From Fomes fomentarius (taxonomy: Eukaryota; Basidiomycota; Agaricomycetes; Polyporales; Polyporaceae), in contig JABYQN010000001.1 in the NCBI GenBank assembly GCA_022606135.1, positions 3,038,001-3,102,000 of the forward strand: a stretch of DNA of 64,000 bases. The letters run 5' to 3'. Below are positions 24,353 to 36,200 of this stretch, one piece after another (position 1 is the stretch's first letter; each line of letters begins with the position of its first letter). Position numbers and translations under genes: made by a program. The notes below the pieces were generated by a model. It did no database searches. It had not been told where the DNA came from and worked only from the letters and a program-made list of their open reading frames with translations.

Positions 24353-27300
24353 ATGGAGATTGAGCTGGCAGATGTCGTCCGTGAAGCAAACGTATGGGAT
24401 GTGAAGCGGGCATTTGGCAAAATCCTGCACGGAGAAGAGTTCTACGACGCGTCCGATCCCAAGTCGCGGCCAGTGTGAGTGATTTTTCCCCTCACCCCGA
24501 ACACGGCGAGGCTCCCTCCAGCTAACTTCACGCAGAAACTTCAAAGTTACTTTGAATCCGGGCCAAGGTGCTCAGAATAATGGAACTGGGAGCATCATCC
24601 TACCCAACCGCAAATTGGGCGAGAAGCTGTTGAAATGGGTCTACGACGACAAGCATCCGGTGGTGATCAACACTCGCAAAGTCCGTCTGTTTCGCACCAA
24701 AAACCGACCCGGAAAGGGCTTGAAGGAAACGCTCGAGAAGACGCCGTACCTGGAACCCGAATTGGAAGAGAGACGAGAAGAGAAACTCCGTAGGCTGGAT
24801 ATCGGTTTGCACGTCGACAAGCTTCAGTTTGGCATCTACTATCGCCGCCCAGAAGACCCACCCACCGCATCTCGTATGTTCTCGAATGAATATGAGATCA
24901 GTCATCAGAACAAGGGCGCCGGGCTCCTGTGGTTTGAATACGATCACAAGCTCATCCGTATCCAAGTGAGTAGTCACTCCCACCGTCTCAGGGGGGGGGG
25001 GTTATTGTCGTTAGGTTCTGAACTATGATAAGCTGGGAGATAGAATGACGGAAGAAATAGGCCAGAATGTTGCTATCGCATTCTCCAATATCCGTAGGGT
25101 CGCAATCGGTCTTGATTTCGGCAACCCATGTGAGTGGTGGATCGCCTTGGTGGCTCCCAAATTGTTGACAGGGCGTCTCAGTTGTGTGTTTCGAGCTCCT
25201 CACGCCACCGATGCTCGAACGTGAGCGGTTCAACCGCACAATGACTGGTGACGACTGGAAAGATCAGCGCAAGTTCCGCCAGAGACTTGACAGTCTCAAC
25301 GAGGCGCATGCAGTTGTCGCCCCGTACGCCCATCACATACGTCTGATCCTGCACACAGAAGCCGACATCCGCAAATTTGCCGAACTGTGTACTGTAGCGG
25401 AGCTCAAGCGTCCGTTCTGGGCAAAGGTCGAGGCATTCAACAAAGGCTTCTTCTCACCAAAGCAACTTCATATCTTCACTAATTGGCTTCGACAGTTCAG
25501 CTGGCCTGTCGCGTTCCAGCTTGAAGCTTTGCTTAGAGGTGGCCTCATGCATACCGAAGACTTGTTAGTCCACTTCCGAGGCCATATCGAGAAGCTGTAC
25601 AGGGACTACCCAGCCGATGCCGCGGACGTTCTGCGTCACTTCTGTGAGACGCTCCGAACCAGGAACACAGGGGATACGCACATGGACTGTTTCCTTCGCA
25701 TTGCGCCAAATGCCGGCAAGAAGACGAAATATGGTGGCCGAAAATTGAAGAGCGAAGGAGATCAGGACGAGTCGCCAGATGACAAAGAGATCAAGGACAT
25801 GGGCAAGTTCAAGTGCTACCACGTTACATTCACGCCCACTCGCATGGTATTGGAGGGCCCGTATGTGAGCCAGAGCAATCGTGTCATCCGTCAATTTGCA
25901 GGTTTCGAGGACCACTTCCTCCGTGTTGACTTCCGCGACGAGGACCGCCTACAGTACAGGTGGGCGCGCGAAGTGGGTCTTACCATCTGCTTATTGAATG
26001 ACATAACTCATTGCGGCTTGACAGGTTGATGGGACAACGCTACTTGAAGACCGTGTTGGTGGGATTTTGAAGCATGGCTTCGACCTTGGCGGCCGTCACT
26101 TCGAGTTTCTTGCATACTCATCATCTGCCCTGCGGGAACATGCTGTCTGGTTCATGCACCCATTTGAGCACCCAACGCGCGGATATGTGACGTCCCAGCA
26201 AATCCGTGACAGTCTCGGAGACTTTTCCAACGTCATCACTGCCCCTTCGAAGTATGCCGCGCGTCTTGCGCAAGCATTCACTGCCACAGATCCCTCAATA
26301 TCCATCACTAGAGATCAATGGCAGGAAATGGAGGACATGGGTCCCGAGGTAGAGGAAGGGAAGCCAGAGTATCTGTTCACGGATGGTGTGGGGACTATAT
26401 CACCGCAGCTCGGCGACATGATCTGGGAGGCGTTGTGTACTGCGAAAGAGGACCTGCGTCGCATACAGCAAAAGCCTTGTGCAGTAAGTCTTGTCTGGCG
26501 ATACTTGCATTCACGACTACGACGTTCATGCCATATGTTCAGTATCAAATCCGGTTCCTAGGTAGCTTATCATCTAACGCTCTAAATCGAAGGTTTGCTC
26601 ATGGTGCGTAGGATATAAGGGCATGGTAGCCATCGACGAGAGACTCGAAGGAGTCATGATGCGGCCCCGCAAGTCGATGAACAAATTTGAAGTGCTAGAC
26701 CAGGACGTCGCGCCGATCGAGATCGCTCGTTGGTTCGAAAAGCCAGGCACTTCGTATCTCAACAGGCAAGTCTTCGAATACCACCTGTTGCGCATGAATC
26801 ATAAGTCGACTCTCATTCCCGACTTTACAGGGCGCTGGTCATGATTCTCGAGGACCGTGGCGTAGACAAGGGTGCATTCTTAACTCTGCAAGAACGCGCG
26901 GTCACGGATGTCGTAACTGCCGTGGACTCGGTCGAGAAGACCGTCTTGCTGTTGAAGACGCACAGCCTTGGGATGAGCTATGGCCTCCCTTGGATTCTGC
27001 AGGGCTTGCGTGCGGCGAGGATGGGCATGGAGAGCCTGCAAGGTACTTTCCTCCATAGCCTGATCGCGTATGCTCAGAACCACGTGCTACGTGACATGAA
27101 GCACAACGCGAGGATCCCGATCCCGGATAGCTATCTGCTCGTTGGCGTCGCCGATGAGGGGCCTGCGTACGAGAAGGAGGGCGTGGGGAATGTGTTTACG
27201 CTGAAAGAAGGCCAGATTTTTGGTATATGTTTCGTATGTCTGGGTTTCAGGTTTGATGCTCATTGACGTCGCCGCAGCTTGCATACAGAACGAGGGAGAC

Positions 27301-28911
27301 GAACAGCCGACATATCTTCGAGGTACGTCGGAACACTCCATGGAGTCCTCCCTAACTCAACCTGTGATGCAGGGTCGGTCATAATCACTCGCAGTCCCGT
27401 GGTACACCCTGGTGATGGTGTGTTTGATTCGATTTATTCCAACGAGCTACTCTCACGCCGATACCAGTCCAACGGGTCTCTGCCATTGGGGAGCCTCCGC
27501 CGGACAAGCTCTGTTTCTTCAGGAATCTCAGGAACGTCGTCGTCCTACCGTCTGCTGGTATGTTACTCGATTGGAGTTTAAGTTGGGTGATAGTGATCGT
27601 AGTCTTATCAAGGATCGCGTTCGCTGGCTTCGATGTTGGGTGGAGGTGATCTCGATGGGTACGTTCATGATGGTGAATCAGACGTCGCCCCAAGTTGAGA
27701 CTGTTTCTTCAGTGATCTCTATTCTGTCATCAAGTATAGCCCGCTCTTGCCCACCGAGCATGCGGATCCCGGAGCATACGAGGGCGTTGGCACGCGTACC
27801 ATCGATCGTGCGAGTACGGTGGAGGACATTTGCGACTTCATCGTGGAGTATATCAACTCCGATGTCTTGGTGAGCACTCACTTCGCGTCCGCGCGATGAC
27901 CTTCATTGACCGATTATCTAGGGTCTCTTATCAGACAGACACTTGATCATAGCTGGTGAGTGTCTCATATCCTCTATACCAGTGTACATTTCTGACACAT
28001 GCACTGTGCAGACCAGTCCAGAGTGGGTACATTTGGTTTGTACGTTGCTATCAGTCAATTCATAGTATCGTTCAGGATGGCACGATGGACCCTCGCTGCA
28101 TTGATCTGGCCGAATTGTGCAGTCAAGCCGTTGACTACCCCAAGAACGGTATTCCTGTCGATATACATGATTCTCCTCGCCTCCTCATTCGGTCGAAACC
28201 GGATTGGAAGATGGTGAGTGTGTCTCATGAAAATTGCCATGCATAGTGCTCAAGTTCGGTGCTTTCTAGGCGGAAGACAATGATCCTCGAGACACCGACT
28301 ACTACCTCTCCACTCGTGCCCTAGGGGAGTTGTTCCGAAGCATCGCCATCAAGCAACCTCAGCCCCCCAGAGAATCGTTCCCCGATCCTGAAGGACCACA
28401 AGTCGCACCCAAAAGGGAGGAACCGCTCATCGACGCGATCTCCGTGGCGCTGAGGCCTTTCATCGAGCGGCAGCTCCACTACTTTGTGAACGACGACAGG
28501 AACGTCGCAGAGATGAGGACGGCGTTCACCAAGTACGAGCGGGAACTCCGCTACATCTGCGTGACGCACGCCTTGTCGGACGCGCCAGACATTCGACTCC
28601 AAGAGGAGGAAGTTGCGATCGGGACTATCCTCGCGAACTGCTCGCAGCACCGGTGGAGGAATGACCGAATGCACCGGATGCGAATGCACGCCTCGGAGAT
28701 GGTTCGCGAAGTCAAAACTAGGTTGTACCATCCGTCTGACATCCTCAATCCTGATCAGGGAGAGCTGTTGTATGGATTGTCGCAGGCATGGTTGGCGTGG
28801 GACTTCGGGATGAGGAACAAGACTGTGTTTGGTGCGAGGAGTTTCAGCTTGATCGCTCTCGGGGTGGTGTTGGACACCCTCTGGAAGCTTGGTGGACTAC
28901 CCAACTATTAG
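24353..28911 (+). CDS. Cellular RNA-dependent RNA polymerase (RNAi, QDE-1/RDR family)
   Basis: This copies single-stranded RNA into double-stranded RNA to feed Dicer and Argonaute silencing. The catalytic motif is clear: SMLGGGDLDGDLYSVIKY, with the DLDGD aspartates split by an intron at 27659-27712. Other family blocks are EYLFTDGVGTISPQLGDMIW, GYKGMVAIDERLEGVMMRPR, NHVLRDMKHNARIPIPDSYL, VGVADEGPAYEKEGVGNVFT and YLRGSVIITRSPVVHPGDVQ. The start MEIELADVVREANVWDVKRA was chosen because it is the first ATG in the frame that splices into NFKVTLNPGQGAQ. The C-terminus is helical and ends TLWKLGGLPNY. About 14 introns leave an estimated 1,250 residues, normal for the family. One intron contains a G11 tract. 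The clade within fungal RDRs cannot be fixed here. Confidence 0.93.
24991..25001 (+). repeat. G11 homopolymer in an intron of the RdRP gene
   Basis: Eleven consecutive G residues lie in the intron after the exon ending EYDHKLIRIQ. Pure G runs of this length are rare in the window; the only longer one is the G13 tract at 15998-16010. It could affect splicing or be a site of sequencing error. Confidence 0.85.
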
Positions 28912-29044
28912 GATTCCGGATGATTCCTTGTGTACTTGTATCGGCACGACTGACACAGGGCATGTAATTATATGGATGTATCATACAGCCCGACAACCCT
29001 ATGCTATGGTCCGGAGCGCGTGTCCGACTCTTCCGCTGACCACG

Positions 29045-30445
29045 ATGTCTGCTTGTCCCTCTCGTCTTCAGCGTCGTTTGCCATGGCCTACTCGCACTTT
29101 CTGGCAATTGAGCTTGCTGAGCTTGACTTTGCTCTCGCTGTCCTCTCATGCTGCTAAACTCGGCTCTCGCGACTTCAGGCAACTATCATCCAAGGCCATT
29201 GCGTCCCTCGTTGCGTCACCCGACCCCGTTCGCAATGTGGACCCTCATAACATCAACTCGCACCTCTCCAAAATTCTCATTCCAAGGGCACCCGACACCG
29301 ATAACAACACCGTGGTCAGAGAATACATAGTCAACACGATGAAGAAACTCGACTGGCACGTCGAGGAAGACTCCTTCACGGACACGACACCCTACGGCGT
29401 GAAGCGGTTCACGAATATCATCGCTACGAAGGATCCAAAAGCTCCCCGACGCGTCATTCTTTCTGCTCATTTTGATAGCAAGTTCTTCTCGTCGTATCCT
29501 GAGAATCAGGCATGTACATTCCGTTATACACTTGACTGTGTGCTCACTGACGTGTCTGGCAGTAGTTCCTTGGTGCTACAGACTCCGCCGCACCATGCGC
29601 ATTTATGCTGGACTTGGCGGAAGCGTTGGACCCGTTATTGAACGAGCGAGCTGCGAAGCTCGAGGATGGGGAGGAGGATGACGAGGACGTGGCAGAGACC
29701 ACCCTCCAGTTGGTATTTTTCGATGGAGAGGAAGCGTTCAGGGACTGGACTGCGACGGATTCAATATATGGCGCTAGGTATGTCTCGATTGCATCCCTTC
29801 AGAGGGCATATTCTCAGGTCTACAGGCATCTTGCCCAGAAGTGGTCCACCACGTACATCCAGCCCCATGAGAAGCGAAGACTACTGCCCGCATCCACTAC
29901 TGAGCTAGGGACCATTGAGCATCTCATCCTGCTCGACCTACTAGGTGCTCCCGGGCCAACCATTCGCTCCTCCTTCGTCGATACCGCGTGGCTCTTCGAC
30001 CAGATGGCGTCAGCGGAGCGGCGGCTAGCAGATAGCGGCGCGTTTGTCTACAAGAACGACGGTGCTAAGGCGGAAGAGAAGTTCACCCCTTTCTTCACTC
30101 CGCGGGATAGCCCCCAATTCAACTTTGGCGGGATTGAGGACGACCACATACCTTTCTTGAGGTTGGGCGTGGACGTGTTACACGTCATTGCCAGTCCATT
30201 CCCACAAGTATGGCACTCATTGCGGGTGAGGCTCTTGTTTACGAGGTATTACCATTTGGGTGTTAACTTCTTTTTGCCAGGATGATGCCTCTGCGCTAGA
30301 CATCCCGACCATGCGCCGATGGAATCTCATACTCCGCGTCTTCATGGCGGAATACCTCAATTTGAAGCCCTCAGAATCGTCCCGAGATGCTGATGAGGAC
30401 TTGAAGATGACACGGTCCGTCGAGGAGCTGGTAAGCATATATTGA
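29045..30445 (+). CDS. Secreted M28-family glutaminyl-peptide cyclotransferase-like enzyme
   Basis: An M28 metallopeptidase-fold protein of the glutaminyl cyclase type, which would convert N-terminal Gln to pyroglutamate. The N-terminus has basic residues followed by a hydrophobic core (FWQLSLLSLTLLSLSSHA), a likely signal peptide. Family blocks are RRVILSAHFDSKFF, then after an intron FLGATDSAAPCAFMLDLAEA, TLQLVFFDGEEAFRDW, TDSIYGARHLA, EHLILLDLLGAPGPTIRSSF and IEDDHIPFLRLGVDVLHVIA. The Asp in GATDSA, the Glu in FDGEEA and the His in DDHIPF are the expected zinc ligands. An acidic insert (EDGEEDDEDV) precedes the FDGEE strand. The 3' end is ambiguous: reading through gives EELVSIY and a stop at 30445, while splicing a GTAAGC..CAG intron (30431-30476) gives EEL and a stop at 30479. 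Confidence 0.87.
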
Positions 30446-31136
30446 CATCAAAGGAGCAGGGCTGATATCACTTCAGTAGTATTCTCATAGCTTGACCGAA
30501 GGATCTAGTCACGGGTAGATAGGCCTTTGGTTCTGTCATCACGATTGGGATTGGAGCAAATTGTATTTCTATCATGCTCTTCTACGGTTTCGCACATAGC
30601 TCCTGGAATTTGCTTTGACGCTCACGGAACCGGAGTGTCGGCGAAAGTTGATGTATTAATCGGGTCCTCAGCTAGTGCATAATACAGGTCTCACTTCCGG
30701 AGCTGCAGATTCTCCTTCCTCCCGTATCTCTTCCTATAGCTACTCCGATTAGGACCAGTAAGTCCCCTTCTCTCAATTCTTCCTCTCGTAATTAGTATGG
30801 TTACAGGGGTTACTTTTCTCCAGTCATGGCACCCAGGTACATTAATTCTCCGAGATCTTACGCATATAGCCATATCGCCACAGTATGGTCCGACTTGGCT
30901 CCACCTATCTCAATATCGACCTAGAACGCGAGAACATTTGTGCCGTGCTAAGAGAGTGCCTACGAATGAGTACTTGCTGTCAGTCCATATCCACAGATTT
31001 GAAGTACCTTCGATCTCTTGGCACAGCTGACTACTGTGTGGCTGTGCCGATCGTGGGCTGGAGCAGAGCAGAGCATGTACGATTTAGCAACTCAGAAGGT
31101 CACAAGCCCGATTATATGACGACGATTGGTGAACAA
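30446..31136. other. Intergenic region between convergent genes
   Basis: About 690 bp between the 3' ends of the M28 gene and the coiled-coil gene. An open frame at 30885-31169 (94 codons, ATG start) has no motif and overlaps the 3' end of the minus-strand gene. It is left uncalled. Confidence 0.45.
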
Positions 31137-32245
31137 CTAGAATGTCACGACAAAATTAACGCCTTGTAATGCTTGATCAATGCAGTTGCGTCTGCAGCAA
31201 TCTGAGGGCATACCGGGGTGAGCAAAGTGGGTGGTATTCAGACGATTGAGACCTGCCTTCTGGTTCTCCATGTTCTCTGATATACGGGCATTTGCGAAAG
31301 TGAACAACTTCCTGCGCGAGGCATCTCGTACACTTGGCTGAGCCTCCACTGTAATTAAAAAGACAAGATCAGCAATAGGCGCAAGCAGAGGCGCATGCAG
31401 TCAGTGAATGACGCACACATCGCACTGGACTCATTGATCTGTGCCGCTCGACGGTGTGACAGGTCCTCGATGACACTGGTGAGGTGACCGGACACGCGTT
31501 GCACACATTCCTGCATGGAACTTAGTCAGACGAACGGCTCGGATATAACGTCCCAACAACTTGCGTACATCTTGTTCTTTCCACAAAGACTGTAGCTTAC
31601 CAAACGTGACTTCTTGGGATGTCTCCTGCCCCTTGAGGTCGACGATTGTCGCACGAGCCTTCTCCCTGAGTATATGCGTTGGTTGACGTTGGAATCGGGA
31701 GCACAGTGGATAGACACTCACACAGAAGCAATGCCATGTCGAACGGCTCCCTCTGCTTTCTTGCGTGCTGCATTGAACAAAGCAGCTTTCTCCCTGTGGA
31801 ATGCTACGGAGCGGGTAGACGTCTTGGTGACTTTGCGTTCTACAGGAATGCCTCTTGAGTGATACCACTCGTGACATTGAACGGCACACCTACTTTGTAA
31901 TTCTTGTAAGATATTGAGCATCTCGGCCATGCTGAAACCAAATGCGGTCAACCTAGTGTGATGCACCATCAAGCAGAAAACTCACTTGTCGTCCTCTTCC
32001 TCTTCCTCTTCTCCGACTTCGTCCTCATCTACATCCATACGGTCTTCCTCTGGATCTGGCTTTCTGAACGTAACCGTAGACTTGCGGGAGGTGGCTGGTG
32101 CACGAGACAAATGCGAACGCATATGAGGAGGGACTACTGAGGACGGTTGCCCGGGCCCTATACGCGAAGCTATTGGGAATGTTGGTGGAGCAACCAGTTT
32201 GCTGATTGCAAGGGACTCACGAGCTGCAGCACCCTTCTTCGCCAT
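31137..32245 (-). CDS. Unassigned coiled-coil protein with acidic N-terminal segment
   Basis: I do not recognise the family. Translation starts MAKKGAAARESLAISKLVAP, continues through a Pro-rich stretch with GPGQPSSVVPPHMRSHLSRA, and then an acidic tract, EEDRMDVDEDEVGEEEEEED. After an intron come helices FSMAEMLNILQELQSR and REKAALFNAARKKAEGAVRH, then SVEKARATIVDLKGQETSQE and KLQSLWKEQDECVQRVSGHL. The end has SRRKLFTFANARISENMENQ. I joined at least five exons by their consensus borders and frame (for example GEEEEEEDDK to LTAFGF, and KEQD to ECVQRVSG). Length is about 290-300 residues. The lone helix-rich region with amphipathic repeats suggests a structural or complex subunit. It sits beside TRS23 and HOP1, but that does not fix a function. 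Confidence 0.65.
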
Positions 32246-32521
32246 TGTGACCAGATTCTGTCCTCCGTTACGAGTTTGGACTGGCGGAAGAGGTCAGTAT
32301 GAATGAACAAATGAATTGAGAGAGGTACGAGAAATTCCCGCGGCTCTGGGCGACGCAATGATTGTGTGCATCACGCCGCTTCTGGACTGACATTTCCTAG
32401 TGGAAGCCTGTCAAGCATTTTTACCAAATCGGGAGCAAGGAGACTCTGCGGCACAGGGAAGACAAGAGGCACAGATGTGATTCAGCATGAAAATATACAG
32501 TATCCAGATAACAACAAGCAA

Positions 32522-33080
32522 TCATCCAAGGAGCGCAGCTATGCGGGTGTCGAAGCCTTCGCTCCGGATAGGCATCTCGGGCGTATGGAACGGATTCTTC
32601 ATGACGGCATCTGCGTAGATCTCATATACCTTCTGCAACACCGTGTCTGCGGAGGGCTCCACCAGAGATGTGAGTAAGACAAACTTCGTTCCTACGAAGG
32701 TTGTGAGCAATCTTGTCAAATCAGCTAGCTACGTCCATACCAGTAGCGGTCAAGAGGATATTCATCTTGAAGGTTTCACCGGAGATGACATGGGCGCCGG
32801 AGCTAGACCCACTTGGTGACAGACGGCTGGTGATGGCATGAATACCATGCAGCGTTCCCGCGAGCACGAGATACTCGTTGGATGTCAAGTGCGGAAGTCC
32901 ATCTATTCGTACGCGTAAGCTGCCGTCGAAGCTGCTGCAAACAAGTGCATGCCTCCGAAGCTCCTCTCGTATACGAGACCTCCAGCTTTGTTTATAACCT
33001 ATTAATTCAATACATTGGTTGCCCCCCGTATTCGCAAAGCACGGATGAAATGTACGTACCCAGAGACCGAAGATGGCCAT
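32522..33080 (-). CDS. TRS23: TRAPP complex subunit Trs23/TRAPPC4
   Basis: This is a core longin-fold subunit of TRAPP, the Rab1/Ypt1 exchange factor that acts in ER-Golgi traffic. Four exons give MAIFGLW, VINKAGGLVYERSFG, then DGLPHLTSNEYLVLAGTLHG with IHAITSRLSPSGSSSGAHVI, and finally TKFVLLTSLVEPSADTVLQK with VYEIYADAVMKNPFHTPEMP. These blocks follow yeast and human Trs23/TRAPPC4 in order. The second intron (32903-32952, 50 nt) seems to begin with GC rather than GT. That is the only join that keeps SFG and GLPHLTSNEYL in frame without extra residues. The start at 33080 is fixed by MAIFGLW, the conserved beginning. The gene is back-to-back with HOP1, 159 bp apart. Confidence 0.92.
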
Positions 33081-33239
33081 GGTGGATATCTTGAGACTGA
33101 AGGAAAGCGCCCAGACTAAACGCCCCGCGAGCATGTGAGCGGAACGCGTGATGGACGCGTCGCGTTTCAATCTCCGCTCAGACACCCCTTCTCCTTGCTT
33201 CCTTCATCTCCTCTGCGTTTCCTCGACGGATCCCTCATC
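33081..33239. promoter_or_regulatory. Compact divergent promoter between TRS23 and HOP1
   Basis: Only 159 bp separate the start codons of a constitutive trafficking gene and a meiotic gene, so their 5' UTRs and promoters must overlap. No factor site can be named from sequence alone. Confidence 0.55.
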
Positions 33240-36200
33240 ATGCAGGTCCAAGAATTGCGGACGGAACAACATCAGGTATGATTCATGTGATACTGTTGAC
33301 CTTTCTCCTCTGAAGCTTTTGCGCAGGCGGTCATTACTTCGCAACAAAGCCTCCAATCTATACAAACGCTCTTGCGCGCCGGTTTGGGATGCATCACTTA
33401 CCTCAGGTCGATCGAGCTATCATATGGCCCGAAAATTGCTGACTGCTTTTCAGGAACCTCCTTCCTTCTGATAATTTCTCCGAGAGTAAGTCACACGTTG
33501 ACTGTATGCGCCATGGGTTTTTGATATAACGCATACATCAGGTTATCTCACCTCCTCCGGACCGGAAACACTGTCTTCACAGCCTTCTAAGAGTGGTAGT
33601 TCCTTTGCGTCCTCAGATGGACGCAAGAATGTTAGTGGCTTCAAGATCATGACGGTCACTCGTGGGTTCACCGAAGAGGCGGACAAGCTTCTGGACTACC
33701 TCGTGAGTTTCCAAGGTTTTTGTCATCATTCGATCACGCATGCGGGGCTAGGACAATGGAATCTTCGACGCTCTCTCGAAACAGTATTTGCGCAGCTTGA
33801 TATTTGCAATATACCTTGTGAGTGGCCTGTATACCTCCGTAGGAGATTTCGATGCGACGCATATAACCTAGGATGATCAAGACCCCAATAAGTGTGTTGT
33901 CCTGAGGGTCTGCGATCCTGACAGCATTGACTTACGTATCTCATGCAGCATCGTCGAGGCATACACTTTCAACTTCAGCGTAAGCACATACTTGTCTAGG
34001 CGCGGCCAACTTGCCCACTCGACGATCTCGTGCACCAGTATTGCAAAATTCCAGGAACGGCGGAGGCAGTTCCGGTCATGACTCTGGGAGAGGAGATGAT
34101 GAACCTTTCTTTATCCAGCTTCCCGGGGCAGCAGGACCCCGTCGCGGAAGCGACAAAGAAAGGGAAAGTGCCGACGTTGGGAGAAGTGAAACGCAGTCTG
34201 AAGGTTCATGGAAGCACTTCGTCCCTTAGTGAAGTCACTCAAATCATGTCCAGACTCTCATCAAAAATCTCATACAAGCCACGACGCAGATGGACGCATT
34301 GCCTAGTATGTCTACATTGTTCCGTTTTCTCTCCCTCCCTCCGTGCATCTCACTGTTTCTAGAACGTCGCTTCGCGACTTTCAAACTCTTCTATTACGAT
34401 AATACCCCAGACGACTATGAGCCCCCACATTTCCGTGCTGGTGACGCGCTTAAGGACAAGTGGTTCATGACTACGCATGATAAGGGGGAGGTTCCAGAGC
34501 GCTGCAGCGTTGGATTTGTCCATACTGGCTACCATGGAGTCGACATCAAGGTTACCTCTGTGTCCGGATACTTACCTTCTGGCGAGGACAATAATGCGCC
34601 ATTTCTGGGCATTACCGACAGTAGTCTTTTTGCGGCCCCTCCCCTTACGCCCGCTGAAGAAGCCGCTCAACGCGCCCAACAGGTAGAAGCCCAGCGTCAG
34701 GATGCCATGAACCGTAGAATAGTCTGGGACGCAGATGAAGGGCTGGACAGGGCCGTTGCCATTGGAGTCACTGCAGCCCCCCATACCGGTAAGTGCCAAG
34801 CGACGACGTCTTTCTGGTCCTGACGACAATCCATTCCTCGTAGACCATATCATGCCCCTTGGGTTCAGAGATGATAGTGGCTCTGTGGCCCCCGTCTCCC
34901 CAGAACGTGGGGCGCTCGGACAGACAGCTGAAGCGCAATATACAGGCAGACCGGAGACTGTTCCCATGTGCATCGGTCAGCTTGTGAGTCTTACGGCGTA
35001 TGTGCGGCGATGGCCCCCCTCACAATCAACGCAGGCGAAAGGTGCACCACGGACCGGCCAAGAGGTTTCCCCGACGCAACAAATCGAAGACACCCAAGTT
35101 ATTGAGTCCCCAAAGACTTCTGCGCCTCCTTCTCCCGCTCGATCCGCGACACCGACGCCGAAGCCCAGGGCTTTGAGTCGCCGCGACACGGCCAGAACCG
35201 AGGTTTCCCTTCCTCCTTCCGATATAGTTCCATCTTCAGGTTCAGTCAGAGAATCAGAAAGCATAGACACCCAGGTATTGAAGGATTTGATCATGGCGAA
35301 TACCGCTGCAGCCATAGCCGACGAGGATAGTATGATGTTGGGTTCGTGTATGCTTGCTGTGGTCCTAGTATTCCACGACGACTTAACCGTCCAACCTATA
35401 GATATGGAGACTCAACAGGTGCCTGCGTCTCTGAGCGCGGATGATCCCATTCAGTCGTTCCCCGAATCGAATCATATGGACGAGCAGAATGATGTAGAGA
35501 CACCCATGGAACAAGACGAGGTAGTGGCCCAGGTGGAATGTGAGTGTGGCGTCCAGGTGAGTGGAATTCAGTCATGCTTGCCAGACGTAATCGTATTGAC
35601 ATGGCCTAGGTCGAAGATTGTGATACTTGCGCTTGCGATGGCTGTCAACGATGGTTCCATCTTTGGTAAAGCGCTGCACGTGGAGTGTCGGTTATGTCAC
35701 TGATGGACGGGTACTTTACGTAGGTGCATGGGATTTCACTCCTCTCAAGATCCTCGCTTTTCGGCGAAATTTATTTGCTTCGATTGTCGGGTGAAAGCTG
35801 ATCGCAATTGGGACCTCATCGTGGTGCACGATCTGTACCCACGGATGATCGCACGTTTCAAGGACTTAGCCATCCTAAGGTGGCTCTCCCTTTGTACTGG
35901 ATATGGTCGCTTGAATACTCACATTCCGTCTCTGTAGGCGTGGTATCAAAGTTTTCGAGACCCATGCTCCCGATGGCTTATCGGCATTCACAAAGTTGAT
36001 CGGTGGGGCATTCGCATGCGTCCAAGTTAACTCCCACATAACCCCTTTCTCACGTGTTAGGGTGTGATTCTATGGTCGCAGGTCAAATCTTCAAGAGACT
36101 CGAGGCCGAAGGTCTGCTTCGTAGATGCATAGCGGCTCGACACTAACGGGATGTGGTCTACAGGATTCATCGCACAGGAAACGCGGGAAGCTGACGACTC

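Noticed and set aside
30885..31169. 94-codon open frame with ATG
   Set aside because: No motif, overlaps the end of a minus-strand gene, and composition is not like the coding exons nearby.
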